From contig PSQN01000005.1 in NCBI GenBank assembly GCA_002989075.1, positions 124,001 to 188,000 of the forward strand: a DNA stretch of 64,000 nt. Direction: 5' to 3'. The stretch comes from Arthonia radiata (taxonomy: Eukaryota > Ascomycota > Arthoniomycetes > Arthoniales > Arthoniaceae). Shown here one piece after another: positions 33,830-46,584 of this stretch. A program made the translations under genes and the position numbers. The notes beneath the pieces were generated by a model. That model did not search any database. It saw only the letters and a program-made list of their open reading frames with translations, and was not told the origin of the DNA. Numbering within the stretch: the stretch's first letter is position 1; each line of letters opens with the position of its first letter.

Positions 33830-35165
33830 ATGGCAGACCAAGACAACAAAGTTGCAGAGTTCGCCTCAATAACAGGCGACGCTGAACACGTATGTGTTTA
33901 TCACAATCTAGACTTTCCTACACTAACAAATCCAGGCTCGTTTCTTCCTCGATGCCAACAACTGGGACCTCAACGCTGCCACCTCCTCTTACCTCGCCGC
34001 CCGCGAAGAAGGCGGCCTCGAAACGGAACCCGCCCAAGAGCCCCAAGCACCCTCACAACCATCCACGGCACCCCTCTCCACAGGCCCACACCAAGCCTCC
34101 GGTCCCATCTCCGCCGCCTCATCCTCCAACGCCGGCGCCTCCTCATCCCGCCCGAAACCCCCGGCACAGAAAAAGAAATTCGCGTCCCTCCGCGACCTCC
34201 AAGCCCCCGAACCTTCTGACTCGGACTCCGAAAAAGACCAAGAGTATTTCGCTGGCGGCGACAAGTCTGGTCTCGCGGTCCAAGATCCCTCCGGCAACAG
34301 CGGCGGCGACCACGCCCGCTCCGCCAACGACCACATCCAGCGGCTTCTTCAGACGGCCCGCGACAACCGTGCGCGCCCGCCTGGCGCCGGTGCCGGCGCC
34401 GAAGACGAAGACGACGATGAAGAAGGCCCGTCTCGCAGCAACTTCCGCGGCGCGGGCGTCACGCTCGGCGGCGAGGGCACCGAGTCCACTGTCATACCTG
34501 ATCCCTCCGCGCCAGCACCAAGTACAGCCAATCCGGCAGCAGCAGGCCGCGAGATGATCGAGCGCACGCTGCATCTGTGGGATGACGGGTTCTCTGTTGA
34601 TGATGGACCACTGTACCGGTACGACGACCCCGCCAACGCACGCACGCTCGAGATGATCAACCGTGGGTCTGCGCCGCTGGATCTCATGAATGTGGAGTCA
34701 GGGCAAGCGGTGGACGTGAAGCTGGAGCAGCATCGTGGCGAGAAATATGTGCGTCCGAAGAAGAAGTATCGGCCTTTCGAGGGGGGTGGGCAGAGGTTGG
34801 GCGCGCCGGTGCCGGGTGATTCGTCTTCGTCGGGTGATGTGCAGATGGGTGGGACGACGACATCAGCAGCGAGCAGTGCGCCGGTAGCGAGCGCGCAGGC
34901 GACGACGGAGGTGGATACCAGTCAGCCGACCGTGCGACTGCAGATTCGTCTTGCGGATGGGACGAGGCTGCCCGCGCAGTTCAATACGAGTGCGACGGTG
35001 GGAGATGTACGTTCGTTCGTGGAGCGCGCCCATCCCGGTAGTGCCGGGAGGAGTTACGTGCTAGCGACGACGTTTCCGACGAAGGAGCTGACGGATTCGG
35101 AGGCTGTCATTGGAGACATGCCGGAGCTGAAGAGGGGTGGGAATGTGGTGCAGAAGTGGACTTAG
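33830..35165 (+). CDS. shp1: Cdc48/p97 cofactor p47/Shp1 (UBA-SEP-UBX)
   Basis: Adaptor of the Cdc48 AAA ATPase in membrane fusion, autophagy and ubiquitin-dependent degradation. Exons 33830-33889 and 33936-35165 join in phase 0 to 429 residues. The UBA-like domain is residues 1-45 (ARFFLDANNWDLNAATSSYL). The SEP domain follows at about 245-310 (LHLWDDGFSVDDGPLYRYDD, NRGSAPLDLMNVESGQAVDV). The UBX domain is C-terminal (RLQIRLADGTRLPAQFNTSA through FPTKELTD). Linkers are Pro, Ser and Gly-rich. GC-rich composition produces long antisense open frames over this gene, which I ignored. Confidence 0.94.
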
Positions 35166-35626
35166 AGTTTCAATTGGTGCCAGGCCGAAGAGCACACTGT
35201 GGCCTGGCAGAAGGGAACAGCGCATGAAACGGTGTAATGAGTGTTATGAACATCATAGAGCCCTGAACTGAATGAGCATGCAACGCAAGTACCGGTTTTG
35301 CATTGCCTCGAAAACCAACGTACTTACCTCGAAAACTAGCGTGTGGATCATGGTAGGACAAAAACACAAGGGCCATGGGAATATGGCTAACGACTCGCCT
35401 AACTGGTTTTCTAGATGCAGGCTGCTTCTTCATCGCTTGGATCGCTGCTAGCGACGGTATGTAAAGAAATGTCACCTCGTCAGCCGTATGCGCTTTGGAA
35501 GCAACTATCCGGATATGCGGGCGTTCTCGCAAAGGCGGCTTTCAAGAATACTGCAGGTCTTTGACTATGCAAGTGTTGTCTGCCGTGCCTGAAATCTACC
35601 CACGCATGAGTCTTGTATGTCAGCGC
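35166..35626. other. Convergent intergenic region
   Basis: About 460 bp between the shp1 stop and the ankyrin gene stop. If the last possible ankyrin intron (35589-35632) is spliced, the ankyrin frame would end at 35565 inside this region. No separate gene seen. Confidence 0.4.
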
Positions 35627-38240
35627 TCATACCTGCACCTCCACAGCGTCGAGAAACTGCTCCTCTTCGTCTCCATCGTCGAGCTCGATCATCTCAAACG
35701 GACTTGAGGTGCCAGAACATCCGTCTAGCGACTTCTCATAGTCTTCGAACCGATGAGGAAACTGAATCTTCTCGATCTGAGACGGCTACTTAGTTTTGTC
35801 CCATGAGCAAGGTCTAGAAGCTCACTTACCAGCCTGTAAAACACCTCAGACAGCGAATCGTAGTCGTCGTGGACGCGGAAGTACTCTTCAAAGATGTTGA
35901 TGGCTGTCTCGCCCTTGCACATGTGTTAGCACTCTGCACTGAAACCACCCCATGGTTCGTACATACCTTGTTATTAACAGCCAACGCATCCAGCCCAGCC
36001 AACCCATGCCTAAACAACACTTTAAACGTCTCCACAACCGCAAACCTCGCCGCAATATGCAAAAGCGTATCCCCAAACCTCTCCACCACCAGATGATCCG
36101 CTCCATATCTCAGCAGCACCTCAGCGTTCTCCGGCCGCTCCTGGTCCACCGCCTTAAAGATCGCTGTGCGGTGTGCTTTGTTCAGCATGTCGATATCTGC
36201 ACGGTTGTTCAGAAGGATGTCAAGCCCAGCCATCGGCTCTGAGCACGCGCTATACGCCATGAACGTCAGCGGTGTCCACCAGTAGACGCTCTTTGCGTTG
36301 AGGTCGACACCTTGAGCGACGACGTAGTGGAGTAGTGCTCGACGGCAGGCTGCGTCTTTCATGCTCGCGGCGAAGTGGACGATGGAGCGGCCTTCTTCGT
36401 TCGGCGTCGTGTCCGGCTTCTGCTCGATGATCAAGTTGACGATGTCGAGGGAGGGGTGCTCGGCTTCGTTGGCGCCGTAGACGACGGTATACCCGTAGTT
36501 GTCCTTGGCGCTTACGTCGGCGCCGTACTCGAGTAGTGTGCGAACGGCATTCACAGAAGAGGTGGCAGCAGCCCAGTACAGCGCCGTGCGACCTAGGTTA
36601 TCGGTGATGCGCACAGCTCGGGGATTGCGGTTTAGGAAACTGGCCAGGTCCGCGTGGTGGAGCCCGAGCACGATCTTGTGGACTTCGGGGAGGTCGTCGA
36701 TCATGGTGCGGAGGATGTGCGAGGCGCATTCGTGCCAGAAAGGTCGCTCGTCGTGAGATAGGCAGTAGCGGGGGAAGATGGTGACAAGTGGGGAGAGTCG
36801 AGAGCTGCTTTGAATTAGCGGAACTCGGGTGAGGTGGCCTACGTGTGGGAGCGGTCTTACAGGTTGTCGAAGTCGATTGTCGCGCCCTGTTGCAGGAGCA
36901 GCTTCACCGTGGATAGCTGGCCGAAGTATACAGCGCGCTAGAGGTCTGTCAGCGGCGCTCTTTGAACAATTGTCGGTCAATACCATCAACGGACATGCCG
37001 ACAGATAGCCAGGATGCACATTGGCGCCAGATCTCGGTACATACCTGCAGTACCGTGCGGCCATTGTAGTCGATGTCATTTACATGGCTCGGACACTTCG
37101 CGAGCAGCCCCTGTACTTGCCGATTATCGCCCGATTTCACAGCAATCATGATCTGATCATGCGGCGTCACCACGTTCTGTATATGAATATTGACTGTCAT
37201 CGACTGAAACGGCCTCGCGTACATGTTGAAGCTGAACGCCTTCGCCATGAACCATGATGGAAAGCTGTAAGACACAGTCATGCAGGTACTAGCAGTCTCT
37301 CGGCCACAGCTTTTGATATCGCATCGTTTTCGCAGGCTGGGTACGCCCGAGTATCCAACGAAGAGACTTCCAAGGATCTTGCTGATCCGCAAGCCCCACT
37401 GCGAAGGCCGGTGACAGCAACAGCAGCAATGTGGCGAACAGTCCCGTTGTACTACCAACTTCGAACAGACCACAACACTTCGTTCAGGCCCTCCAACCGC
37501 TTTGGAGACGCACATCGACTGGGGATAAGATAGTGTTCGCGTGCATGTAGGCGCAGTGACTCGTTCGTCATGTAAGATACCAGTTCGTGATATCAACGCT
37601 TGGTCGAAAGCTGCGCGTTGATCTTGCACCCCGTACGCTACCTGCTTCACTGAGTCCATAATCGACATCTCGAATCTTAGATTAGTGTGCCTGATAGCAT
37701 ATCAGCGGATGCATATATTGCAGTCGGTCATCAGTGAACACCTCTACTGCTAAATCATCCCCGTTGCTGCCACCAAGGCGAGCGAATTGTGCGCTTGCAA
37801 AGCCGTCAGGGGTGACGCCATCGTAAGGGCATTCTGGATATCTGCGTCTCAACTTACACAGAGAGCAAAGTCAGCTCGTCGTTAAGAGAACGCCGTGATT
37901 CGCGCAACCGAGCCTGTAGCTTCATGGCTCGGTGCCGCAAGCAAAACCACCTCGCGTGCATTGCGGTCATGTGAGAGCCGACCTGGTGTAGAATGCCCTT
38001 CAGATCGTTCGCATATTTCATGGCGATCTGTAGAGGTTGTTTGAGCATTGCTGCGGCTTCGAGGTCGTGCTCGGTGACCCGCTGCATTCGTGCAGCCAGA
38101 GTTTGGAGGTCAACAATCTCGTTATGGATAGCCAGTAATTCGTCTGGAGTGTCTCTGAAATGCTGGACGATCTTCATGGCTGCAAGAGAGGCTTCTCCTA
38201 GGCTTACGATGGCACTGGCGATTCCAAGTGCTTCGGCCAT
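35627..38240 (-). CDS. Ankyrin-repeat protein with fungal N-terminal helical domain
   Basis: Six exons join in phase: 37858-38240, 37045-37690, 36861-36937, 35967-36807, 35830-35913 and 35627-35776, giving 726 residues. Residues 1-127 (AEALGIASAIVSLGEASLAA) match the helical N-terminal domain found in front of fungal STAND and ankyrin proteins. Next comes a Cys-rich block (CSPHCCCCCH) and the GSLFVGYSGVPSLRKRCD..SYSFPSWF pattern that recurs in fungal ankyrin proteins. The ankyrin repeats follow (GRTVLQRAVYFGQLSTVKLL, GRTALYWAAA, GDTLLHIAARF). It ends in an acidic tail. Function unknown, possibly a signalling or self-recognition protein without an NTPase. The first intron (167 bp) is the least certain. 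A further 44 bp intron could change the last residues. Confidence 0.78.
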
Positions 38241-38755
38241 TCCTGGATAAGGCCACTGGATATGGAATTTTCCGAACGAAGAGCAATGAGATTTTTCAGA
38301 TGTGGACTCTTGCTGCACTTATTCCTGCTGGCGATGATCGGGCATAATGCACCACCCGACATACTTATGCAGCGCACCAGGCAGCTCAGGTAGTGGCGGT
38401 GCATGCATGTCCTTTGCCTGCAGCTTTCTAGCGACGCTTTGTTAAGCTGTGGCGCCTACGCCAGGCATGCTGTTCCGTCCATTTCCAAGCACTGGTTTTA
38501 TCGCAGGACATCTGACCATCATACAGCGGAGAATAGCACTACTTTACCGGTTGAGTATCATGCCGGGCGATATTGTCAAAGAAAAAAGGTCAGCTCTTAA
38601 GCAAGATTCGTGTGCCATGAATGCTTCTATCAAGCTTGATCTATACCCTCACTAGACTTCGTGCGTCTGTGCTCCTGATTGGAGTATAATTACGCTCAGG
38701 TGACCTACACCTGCGAATGCGATTAATTGCCTCGCCTTGGCCAGAAAGCAACCAT
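38241..38755. other. Intergenic region
   Basis: About 0.5 kb between the ankyrin gene start and the glucosylceramide synthase stop. Only short open frames. Nothing recognised. Confidence 0.4.
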
Positions 38756-40413
38756 TCATTCTTTTCTGGCTTTTGAAGACGGTTTTGGTGTACGCGATCT
38801 AGCACGACCGTTCAGGGCACCTGAAGCTCTTATTGATGGCTCACGATCCAGAGGATGAACACGCATGTCCATACCAACTCTGAATCTCTTACCTCTCCAT
38901 TTGACGGTTGTACCACCCCAGACCGCCGTCGTCCAGATTGGTAGAGCCAATGTTTCCCTTCCAAGCCACGCAAGCAGCCACTGCGGAAAAGGTCTACGGC
39001 TACAGCTTCGACGTCTTGCGAACGCAGGTGTATTCTCATCTTCCTCAACTGACACCATGGAGTGGAGTATCTGATACATGTACCAATCTACCGCAATCCA
39101 CATGCAAATGCTCAGTATCCAAAACGCAACGAATGCGGAGTAGGTGTGGGGCACACCAAAGGTATTGTGCACCCACGAGCAGGAGCTGAATCCGTATGCG
39201 CCATAAACGCTGCTGAGCATGCTCTCTGTGCCAGGTTCTAAGAGCGTGGCGGCGGTTACAGTGAATTTGCGCACTCGGAGCCAGCGCATTCGACGTGCAA
39301 TGTACTCGTGGACGCTCATCCCTGCCATTGGCTGCACGACGAGATCGCCGAACACCATGGCGTGCTTTCCTAGATTCGTACCTGTCTCAACCTCCTCCGG
39401 TACGTTGTTCTTCCAGAGGAGATCACCAATAAGGTGATCTTCGCAAATGTTGAAGCTGAAATAGTCAATGCCTTGTGGATAGAGATCCAGTAAGTCTCTG
39501 GTCAATGCGTTGAGATGCGATCGACGAAACATGTTAGACTTGCCGACAATACAAGGTGCAAGCAGAACAGTATTGATGGACGTATACATCTTAGCGTGGG
39601 ATGATGAAAGGAAAAGCTCTTCGAGTCTCCCCCCGTAATAAGACGACGCAAATGAGAATCTGGACTTGTTATCGATCTCAGAGGGCCTGACAACAGACGT
39701 CGCAGATGTGCTGATTGATGCTGCTTGGGGACAGCTGGAACCATTTCTATCGAGAAAGCTGGCTCGCTCATCTGTCACGTCGACGACTAAAGGCAATTGG
39801 TGTACCAGCTTGTACTTTGGCTTGGAGGAGGTCCTGCTGAGTCCTTCGATGGTATCGACCATGCGTCCAGCTACGCCTTTGGCAACCCAGACGTTGCAAT
39901 CGACGATCCATATGAGGTCTCCCCTGCCTTCTCGATACGCTCGACTCATGTTTCGAATCTTGGGGTTTGGGCCGTATGAGCCCGGATACGATTTAAGGTA
40001 CTCATCTTCTTCCTCTACGAACAGCTTTGCATCAAAATGCGGAAAATCACGCAGGACCTGCTGCGCGACTGACGTAGCAGGGTCTTCCCGCGAGGAGACG
40101 CAAAGATATATCGTGAGCTTTTCCCTTGGGTATGTGAGCCGAAAACTTGACGCGAGACATTCGTAAAGATGAGGTTCGAGGCCTTTCAGGGGCCGAATGA
40201 TAGTGATGTGAGGTACATCATGGAGCGGCAAAGACTCTGAAACAGCCGGTGAACGAGGCTTGCGGTAGTATCTGTACCTAAGAGAGCCGTTAACAGTCGT
40301 CAAATGTGCTGCTGGTGGTCACCAACGCACAATTGAACGCAGCCGACAGCGATGACGAGCTGTAGCGTAAGCCACCACAACAAGCCGAACCAGGCTACCG
40401 CTTCACGGACCAT
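38756..40413 (-). CDS. Ceramide glucosyltransferase (glucosylceramide synthase, GT21)
   Basis: Transfers glucose from UDP-glucose to ceramide on the cytosolic face of the Golgi. Exons 40331-40413 and 38756-40277 (intron 53 bp, GTGCGT..TTAG) join in phase to 534 residues. The spliced N terminus is a membrane anchor (LLWWLTLQLVIAVGCVQL). HITIIRPLKGLEPHLYECL opens the glycosyltransferase A fold. The acidic motifs are WIVDCNVWV (D1 position), LVHQLPLV (D2 region) and CEDHLIGDLLWK (D3), followed by the processive-type RRMRW motif. C-terminal hydrophobic segments (AFVAFWILSICMWIAVDWYM) complete the membrane attachment. Length and order fit fungal enzymes. Confidence 0.92.
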
Positions 40414-40759
40414 GAAAACGTCATGTCCCTGTGCTATTGAGACCGAAGGCCCTGGTGTGACGACAACATCGTAGATTTACTATTTCTGAATCCAGTGGAA
40501 TTCTAGTTTCCTGGACGGGCTCTTCGTCAGCCCTAGCGCTAGTATGACGCTAATTGCACTACTCGCTGGCAGGGTATCATGAGTAGCGCCAATATTTACC
40601 GCAGGCAGCTTTGCGACGCGAAGAGCTTCCTCCGAATAATCATATTGCCCTCTGCCACACAGGATCTTCAAACTGGAACATTTCCGGTAGCTACCGAACA
40701 ATTTCAGTACTTGGGCTGAAGCCATCGTGCCCTTCAATTGACCCATTTCGACCGCGAAT
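40414..40759. promoter_or_regulatory. Divergent promoter of glucosylceramide synthase and proteasome alpha-4
   Basis: A 346 bp space between two start codons facing apart. No known proteasome-type control element was recognised by eye. Confidence 0.5.
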
Positions 40760-41640
40760 ATGTCGGGCTATGACAGAGCTCTGTCCGTCTTCAGTCCGGA
40801 CGGTCATGTCTTCCAGGTCGAATACGCGCTAGAAGCTGTCAAGAGAGGAACATGTGCGGTCGCGGTGAAGGGCAAAGACATCGTCGTGCTCGGATGCGAG
40901 AAGCGATCTGCAATGAAGCTTCAAGATACACGCATCACACCTAGCAAGATATGTTTGGTGGATGAGCATGTCTGTCTCGGCTTTGCTGGCCTAAATGCAG
41001 ACGCTCGCATCCTCGTCGACAAAGCACGAATAGAAGCGCAGAGTCACCGACTGACCGTGGAGGACCCCGTGAGCATTGAATACATCACAAAGTACATTGC
41101 GGGCGTACAGCAACGATACACACAGAGTGGTGGTGTTCGCCCGTTCGGCATCAGCACGCTGGTCATTGGCTTTGACCCGCATGATAAAGAGCCAAGACTC
41201 TATCAGACAGAGCCCTCAGGTATCTATTCGGCCTGGTAAGATTTGGCAACTCTGCTGGTATTTAAGCCAAAGCGCTGACGAATAGCAGGAAAGCAAACTC
41301 AATCGGCAGGTCGAGCAAGACTGTGCGGGAATTTCTAGAGAGAAATCATAAAGACGAAATGGACCGAGAGGAGACGCTCAAGCTGACAATCAAATCGCTT
41401 CTGGAGGTCGTGCAGACAGGTGCGAAGAACATCGAGATTGCCATTATGGCGCCGGGGAAGAAGCTGGAAATGTTGCCGGTCGAGGATGTGGAAAAGTACG
41501 TGGAGAGCATCAACAACGAAAAGCAAGATGAAGCGAACAAAAAGAAGGGTCGAGGCGGTGGCAGCGGTGGTGGTAGCCTTCCATCGAGGCCTGCTGCTGG
41601 CGGCGCTGAGGGTATCACCGAACCATCCGCAGGACAGTGA
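40760..41640 (+). CDS. pre6: 20S proteasome subunit alpha-4 (Pre6/PSMA7)
   Basis: One of seven alpha subunits forming the outer rings and gate of the 20S core. Exons 40760-41235 and 41289-41640 join across a 53 bp intron in the TGG codon of [12 protein letters not shown], giving 275 residues. The start [20 protein letters not shown] and [19 protein letters not shown], then [18 protein letters not shown] and KTVREFLE, are nearly those of yeast Pre6. The C-terminal tail after KKKGRGGG is longer and Gly-rich, compared with the Lys-rich yeast tail. Confidence 0.96.
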
Positions 41641-41874
41641 TCCGGCTTCATCCAGTCGCTCCCTGAGCCGATTTATCTCGCCATGTTGGCGTGTAATATA
41701 CATTTGCATCTTTGCAAAGCGATGGCGTTCGAGAAGATGCGTTTCCATCTTCCTGCGCTTACCCATGACAGCATTGTTGGGTAATCTTTATTTAACGCAA
41801 CCTCTTCGTTGTGGTGGAACTCATTGTTGCCTGCTCTCTTTGAGTTTATCTCGTTGCTCGCCGGGTGGTCTGCG

Positions 41875-42310
41875 CTACCCCAACTTCTCAGGTGCTTCCT
41901 TGACGTCGAAGATGGTACGTTCATCATCTTGTCGTAATCGCTCATCTTTGAGCATGCGGGCGTCCACTCGTGCATCCTCGCCCTCTACCTGTATGCTAGG
42001 CTTCGGCGTGAGAGCGTCCAGCACAAAGTGATTGTCGCAATGCGGACAATATTCATCGGCCTCCTCGAATTCTTGCGCGTCCTTCCGGAACGCCTTCTTG
42101 CATTTTTTGCAGACAAAAGTCATCTCGTATGTCTGAAGGAGCGGGTGTGTCTGAGTCTCTGCATGGCATTCGGCGCAGTCGAACCATTTCTTGCAGCATG
42201 GGCTTCGGATGGAGACTTGTGCATTGAGGATGTGTTTGCTATTCGGCATGGACGTTAGCGTAAGGCGGGGAAGTCGGTGCGTCTGGGATGAATGTGTTGT
42301 CGTACCACAT
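41875..42310 (-). CDS. CHY-type zinc-finger protein with a 5-nt first exon
   Basis: Small zinc protein of the CHY family, which includes yeast Hot13, involved in redox handling of small Tim proteins. Exon 1 is only ATGTG (42306-42310). A 67 bp intron (GTACGA..GAATAG, branch GCTAACG) leads to exon 2 at 41875-42238, giving 122 residues beginning MCKHILNAQVSIRSPCCKKW. This N terminus matches the family better than the unspliced one (MPNSKHILN). Paired metal ligands appear in RSPCCKKWFDCAECHAE, FVCKKCKKAF and YCPHCDNHF. The C-terminal 40 residues are acidic and basic mixed, without motif. A Hot13-like role is inferred from family membership only. Confidence 0.8.
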
Positions 42311-42725
42311 CGTGACGCTCAGCAATGCGGCGCAGGGCCTTGCCTCGTTATCTACGCGTCGTTGGATGATAGCTGCCGTTTGGCGATCGAACAGAGAATT
42401 TGCGCTCGCGTGGGCAGAAGATATGGACGCGTAGGTGGGATGAAGAGCGCAAGTGGGGTCACATGTTTTTCATTCGAGATGAAGCTGGGCATTTGCGTCC
42501 TTCACCAGCTGGCCAAGCCTGGCAACGAGTCTCTTTCACCCAGTCCATGCATTTACAGACGACGCGCATCTCGAGCCAATACATTAATTGTTTATTACCA
42601 CGGTCACACCCAAACGACGTCCATTCACGCAAGCATCCACAAAGAACCAGCCACCTTGCTGACACGAGCATATCGCTTGAAATGCATCACGGCTCCACTG
42701 ATGGCTGAAGACTATTTAATCGAGT
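42311..42725. promoter_or_regulatory. Divergent promoter of the CHY and 5-phosphatase genes
   Basis: A 415 bp gap between two start codons facing apart. An open frame crosses it (42191-42754, plus strand) but has no domain and overlaps the CHY coding region in antisense, so I do not call a gene. Confidence 0.45.
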
Positions 42726-45700
42726 ATGGATCGCAAGGCCGATACGACCGATGATTCCCCCATCGTGAGAAAGCCCTCCCACACGCTTTGCGAAATGCCG
42801 CTGACAACACCGTCAGAAAACAGTCTCTTCTTTGAGGTCGGCCTTTGAGGGTCTACATAGACCCAGCGAGCAACAAAGTACCCCGTCTACTCCCGCAGTC
42901 GCATCTAAGCCATATGATCCGATCTCTGGGCCCAAACCGCCAATCTCTGCAATTCCTTCGTTCAAAAAGCAGCCGCCCACGCCTCCCGTTGCCCGACGGT
43001 CTCTCGATGTCAACCGTCCCAGCGTCTCCCGAAAAGAGGGAGCACCAGAAGACTTGGGGATCAACAGGGCGCAGACCCGTTCGCCCTTCAGACCTCGAAG
43101 TCCTCCGAAGCCGCGCCCTCTGTCCATGCAAGTCACGCCCTCGAAGCAGGCTGACATAGGCAGAGAAAAGCCACTATTGGCTTGCAATACCGAAGAGCAA
43201 AAGATTGGTAATCTCGACGACCGTTCGCGAAGGACAAACTTGCCTGATAAAAGCTACCAGCTGCTGCAGATGAAAAAAGCAGAGGATGTCAGTCCAAACC
43301 GAGTGCAGGGAAAGACTGCTCCTCCGGCTGCGCAATCGCTATCAGTAGCACCCAAGGACGGTCTACCAAGCCGGATGTCTTCGAAGCAGCCTCCGCCGCC
43401 AGTCAATCGTGCTGCAAAGCCTGGCAGCGACCGCATCGATTTAAGCTCGGGAGCTACAGATGTTTTGCGGATCGATATGCCATCGAGGCAGCCCCGTACA
43501 TCACCGTTTTCCACCCCGCCGGGCAGCGAAGAGGGCACTGGCCCGATACTTGATGCTCCGCCGGTGCCTGCGGCTTCGAAGCCTCGAGCACCCACCCTCA
43601 CAGATCCTTTCGCCACTCAGACTTTTGAGGGTAACAGTAAAGTGGCGGAACCGCTCAGACCTTCTCGCACGTCATCTCTGACCCCAAAACCCGACGACGA
43701 CTTCAAACGCCAGAAACAGATCACTAGGGTAGCAAATCTTAATATTGAAGAGCCTGTGCCTAAACTTCCTCCACGCCGGGAGATGTCTGTCTCGGAAATG
43801 GGTAGCTCACGAATGTCGTCGCCCCGAGCCTATGAAAGAAGGTCCCTGGAGGGCCCTGCGCGTAGGTCAGCTCTATCGCAGGGCTTTTCTGCAAGTTCAT
43901 ACCCCCCACGAGAGGATAACAATTACGCCCGACCAAATGCACCTGATCGACAATTGATCGCTGGCAACCGGAGAACGTCCATGACACCGCCACCTCGAGC
44001 AAAGCCCGAATCTCAGTTCAACAAGACCTTCATGAAATCGAGTCCAGTGCTTGCCGAGCCAGTAGCACTCGCTGCCTCGCCAGCACCTGCCGCAGGTATC
44101 ACGACGTGCACTTCCTCCACGCAGACCAATTGGCCCAACTCCTCCAAAGCCAATCGGCGGCCGCCATGCCACCGTGAAGGACCGAAAATGATTCAGACTG
44201 GACTTGATTCTCGCTTGATGGATGCTTGCGGAGACTATGTGTGTACCTCTGGAACAATCACGAGAGTCTGGCACATTACTTCTGGGAAGATGCTCTTGAG
44301 CATGGCACACCCTGAAGGAGTGAAGGTTACGGCACTTGCTTTCAAGCCTTCCCGAAAAATTGACACCGAAGGCGAGTTTGTGTGGCTGGCTACCAATCTA
44401 GGTGAGCTCATGGAAGTCGAAGTCGCGACGAGGAGTGTGATTGCGGTCAATGATCGCACCCACTCTAGACGAGAAGTCATCAGGATGTATAGAAAAGCCG
44501 CAGAGATGTGGACATTGGATAACGATGGGAAGCTGTTCGTTTGGCCTTCTGATGAAAGCGGCACCCCCAGTCTGGAGCACAGCATCTTCAATGGCAGGGC
44601 AAGTCGAGGGGTCACTTCTTCCTTCATCATTGGAAACAAGCTATGGTTGGCTGCTGGAAGAAGCATCAGGGTCTTTCAGCCGAACGTCGATCCGAACAAG
44701 ATATCTTTCGAAGTCACAACGGATCCAATAGTCGCTACTAGTGCTGGCGACATTACATCAAGCGCTTACCTACCCAGTGACCAAGACTGCGTGTACTTTG
44801 GCCATACGGATGGCAAGATCTCAATCTATTCGCGGAAGAGTAATACACATGTCAAGACGCTCAGTGTAAGTCTATACAAAGTGAGTTGTCTCGCGGGAGT
44901 CGGTGATTATTTGTGGGCTGGGTTTAATAACGGCACGATAATGTTGTTTGATACGAAGACTCGACCGTGGACGACGAAAAAGTACTGGCAGCCGCACACT
45001 CATCCTGTAGTCACGATTGTGGCAGACAAAAGCAGCATCTGGAAGCTGGGCCGCTATCATGTGCTCTCGCTAGGTGTTGATAGTATGATTGGGGTATGGG
45101 ATGGTATGCTGGAAGACGACTGGATCTGTACGCCTTTCCGTCCTTCATGCCGTTGTTGATTTCGCTGATTCGGGTGTTTAGTGGAAGACATGCAGAGACG
45201 CGAGAGCGAGTTTTGCACCTACAAGAATATTACCGCGCTGGTCATGACCTGGAACGCAGGCGCCGCGAAGCCTGCAAACTTAAGACACGAGAAACGGGAC
45301 TCCAACTTCTTCCGAGAGCTGCTGGACCAAGACAGTACACCAGACATCATTGTCTTTGGGTTCCAAGAACTTGTCGATCTCGAAGACAAGAAGCTGACTG
45401 CTAGTAAGTCTCCAACCCCCCTGTTCTGCAGCTTCACCTCGTCTGACATTTGGCAGAAAACTTCTTCAAAAACAAGAAGCAAGATTCTTATGGGCATGAA
45501 CACCTCAGCAGAGTCTACAGGGAATGGCGAGACCATCTCACCAGGTGCCTAGACGAGTTAATGCCGCAAGAAGAGCCGTACGTGCAACTGCATACTTCGA
45601 GCTTGGTAGGGCTATTCACCTGCGTCTTCATCAAGTCCACGCATCGCTCCAGGATACGTGACTTGGTTGGGGCAGAAGTCAAGACAGGTATGGGAGGCGC

Positions 45701-46584
45701 CTATGGCAACAAGGTATGTCGAGTGTTGAACGCCAATGTGAGCTTGTATTGACGTGCGCAGGGCTCGCTGATTGTACGCTTTGTACTCGACGATACTGCA
45801 ATCTGTCTTGCCAATTGCCACCTGGCTGCAGGACAAACGGCAACGATTCACCGCAACCAAGACGTTCAGACTATCCTTGGCGGCGAAACACTACCACCCG
45901 GACGGCGAGCAGACGGTCTCTCGGGCACCTATGTCTACGGTGGAGACGGGTCTATGGTCATGGACCATGAGATATGCATACTCAATGGCGATCTGAACTA
46001 TCGCATAGACACCATGGGTCGAGATACGGTCATACAAGCCATCAAGAGCCGAAACTTACAGAAGCTGCTTGATCGCGATCAGTTGCTCCTATCGCGGCGC
46101 AAAAATCCCGACTTTCGTCTGCGAGATTTTGAAGAAGCGTCAATCAACTTCATGCCAACATACAAATACGATGTAGGAACGGACAACTACGACTCTAGCG
46201 ACAAGCGCCGTGCTCCAGCTTGGTGTGACCGTATCCTCACGCGAGGCGATGGAGCAGTCGAACAGCTGGCGTATCGCCGCCATGAGGTCAAGGTGTCCGA
46301 CCACCGTCCTGTCAGCGCCGGCTTCAAGATCCGCATCAAGTCGAGACAGACTGCAGCGTTTGAGGATGTCCGACTGGCGAGCGAGCAGCGATTCTTAACT
46401 GCTAAGAAGTCCATCGCGGACGAGTCAAAGTAAGTGCGCCGCTGCCAAGCCGAACGAGTCCTGGGACAACTCTTTGTCTGTACATCTTTTTTGCTGACAT
46501 GACTACCTCGTTAGGACAGAGTACCTCAAAGCTATATTCGGCGTGTCAGAGCAAGAAGCTCGCCAACTGCTGCGGTCGAGATAG
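42726..46584 (+). CDS. WD40 and inositol polyphosphate 5-phosphatase protein
   Basis: Removes the 5-phosphate from phosphoinositides or inositol phosphates. Six exons join in phase: 42726-42764, 42817-45127, 45182-45403, 45457-45713, 45762-46429 and 46515-46584, giving 1188 residues. The first 430 residues are disordered and rich in Pro, Ser and Arg (KPPISAIPSFKKQPPTPP), suggesting SH3 or kinase partners. A WD40-like propeller follows at about 440-770 (CTSGTITRVWHITSGKMLL, WTLDNDGKLFVWP, VYFGHTDGKISIYSR). The phosphatase domain carries MTWNAGA, FGFQELVD, ILNGDLNYRI, APAWCDRIL and SDHRPVSAGF, the catalytic motifs of the family. The architecture resembles the plant WD40-type 5-phosphatases. The tiny first exon is supported by phase and by the resulting SLRSAFEGL helix. 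Confidence 0.9.

Noticed and set aside
34143-34574. Antisense open frame inside the p47/Shp1 gene
   Set aside because: It mirrors a GC-rich, low-complexity linker of a well-supported gene.
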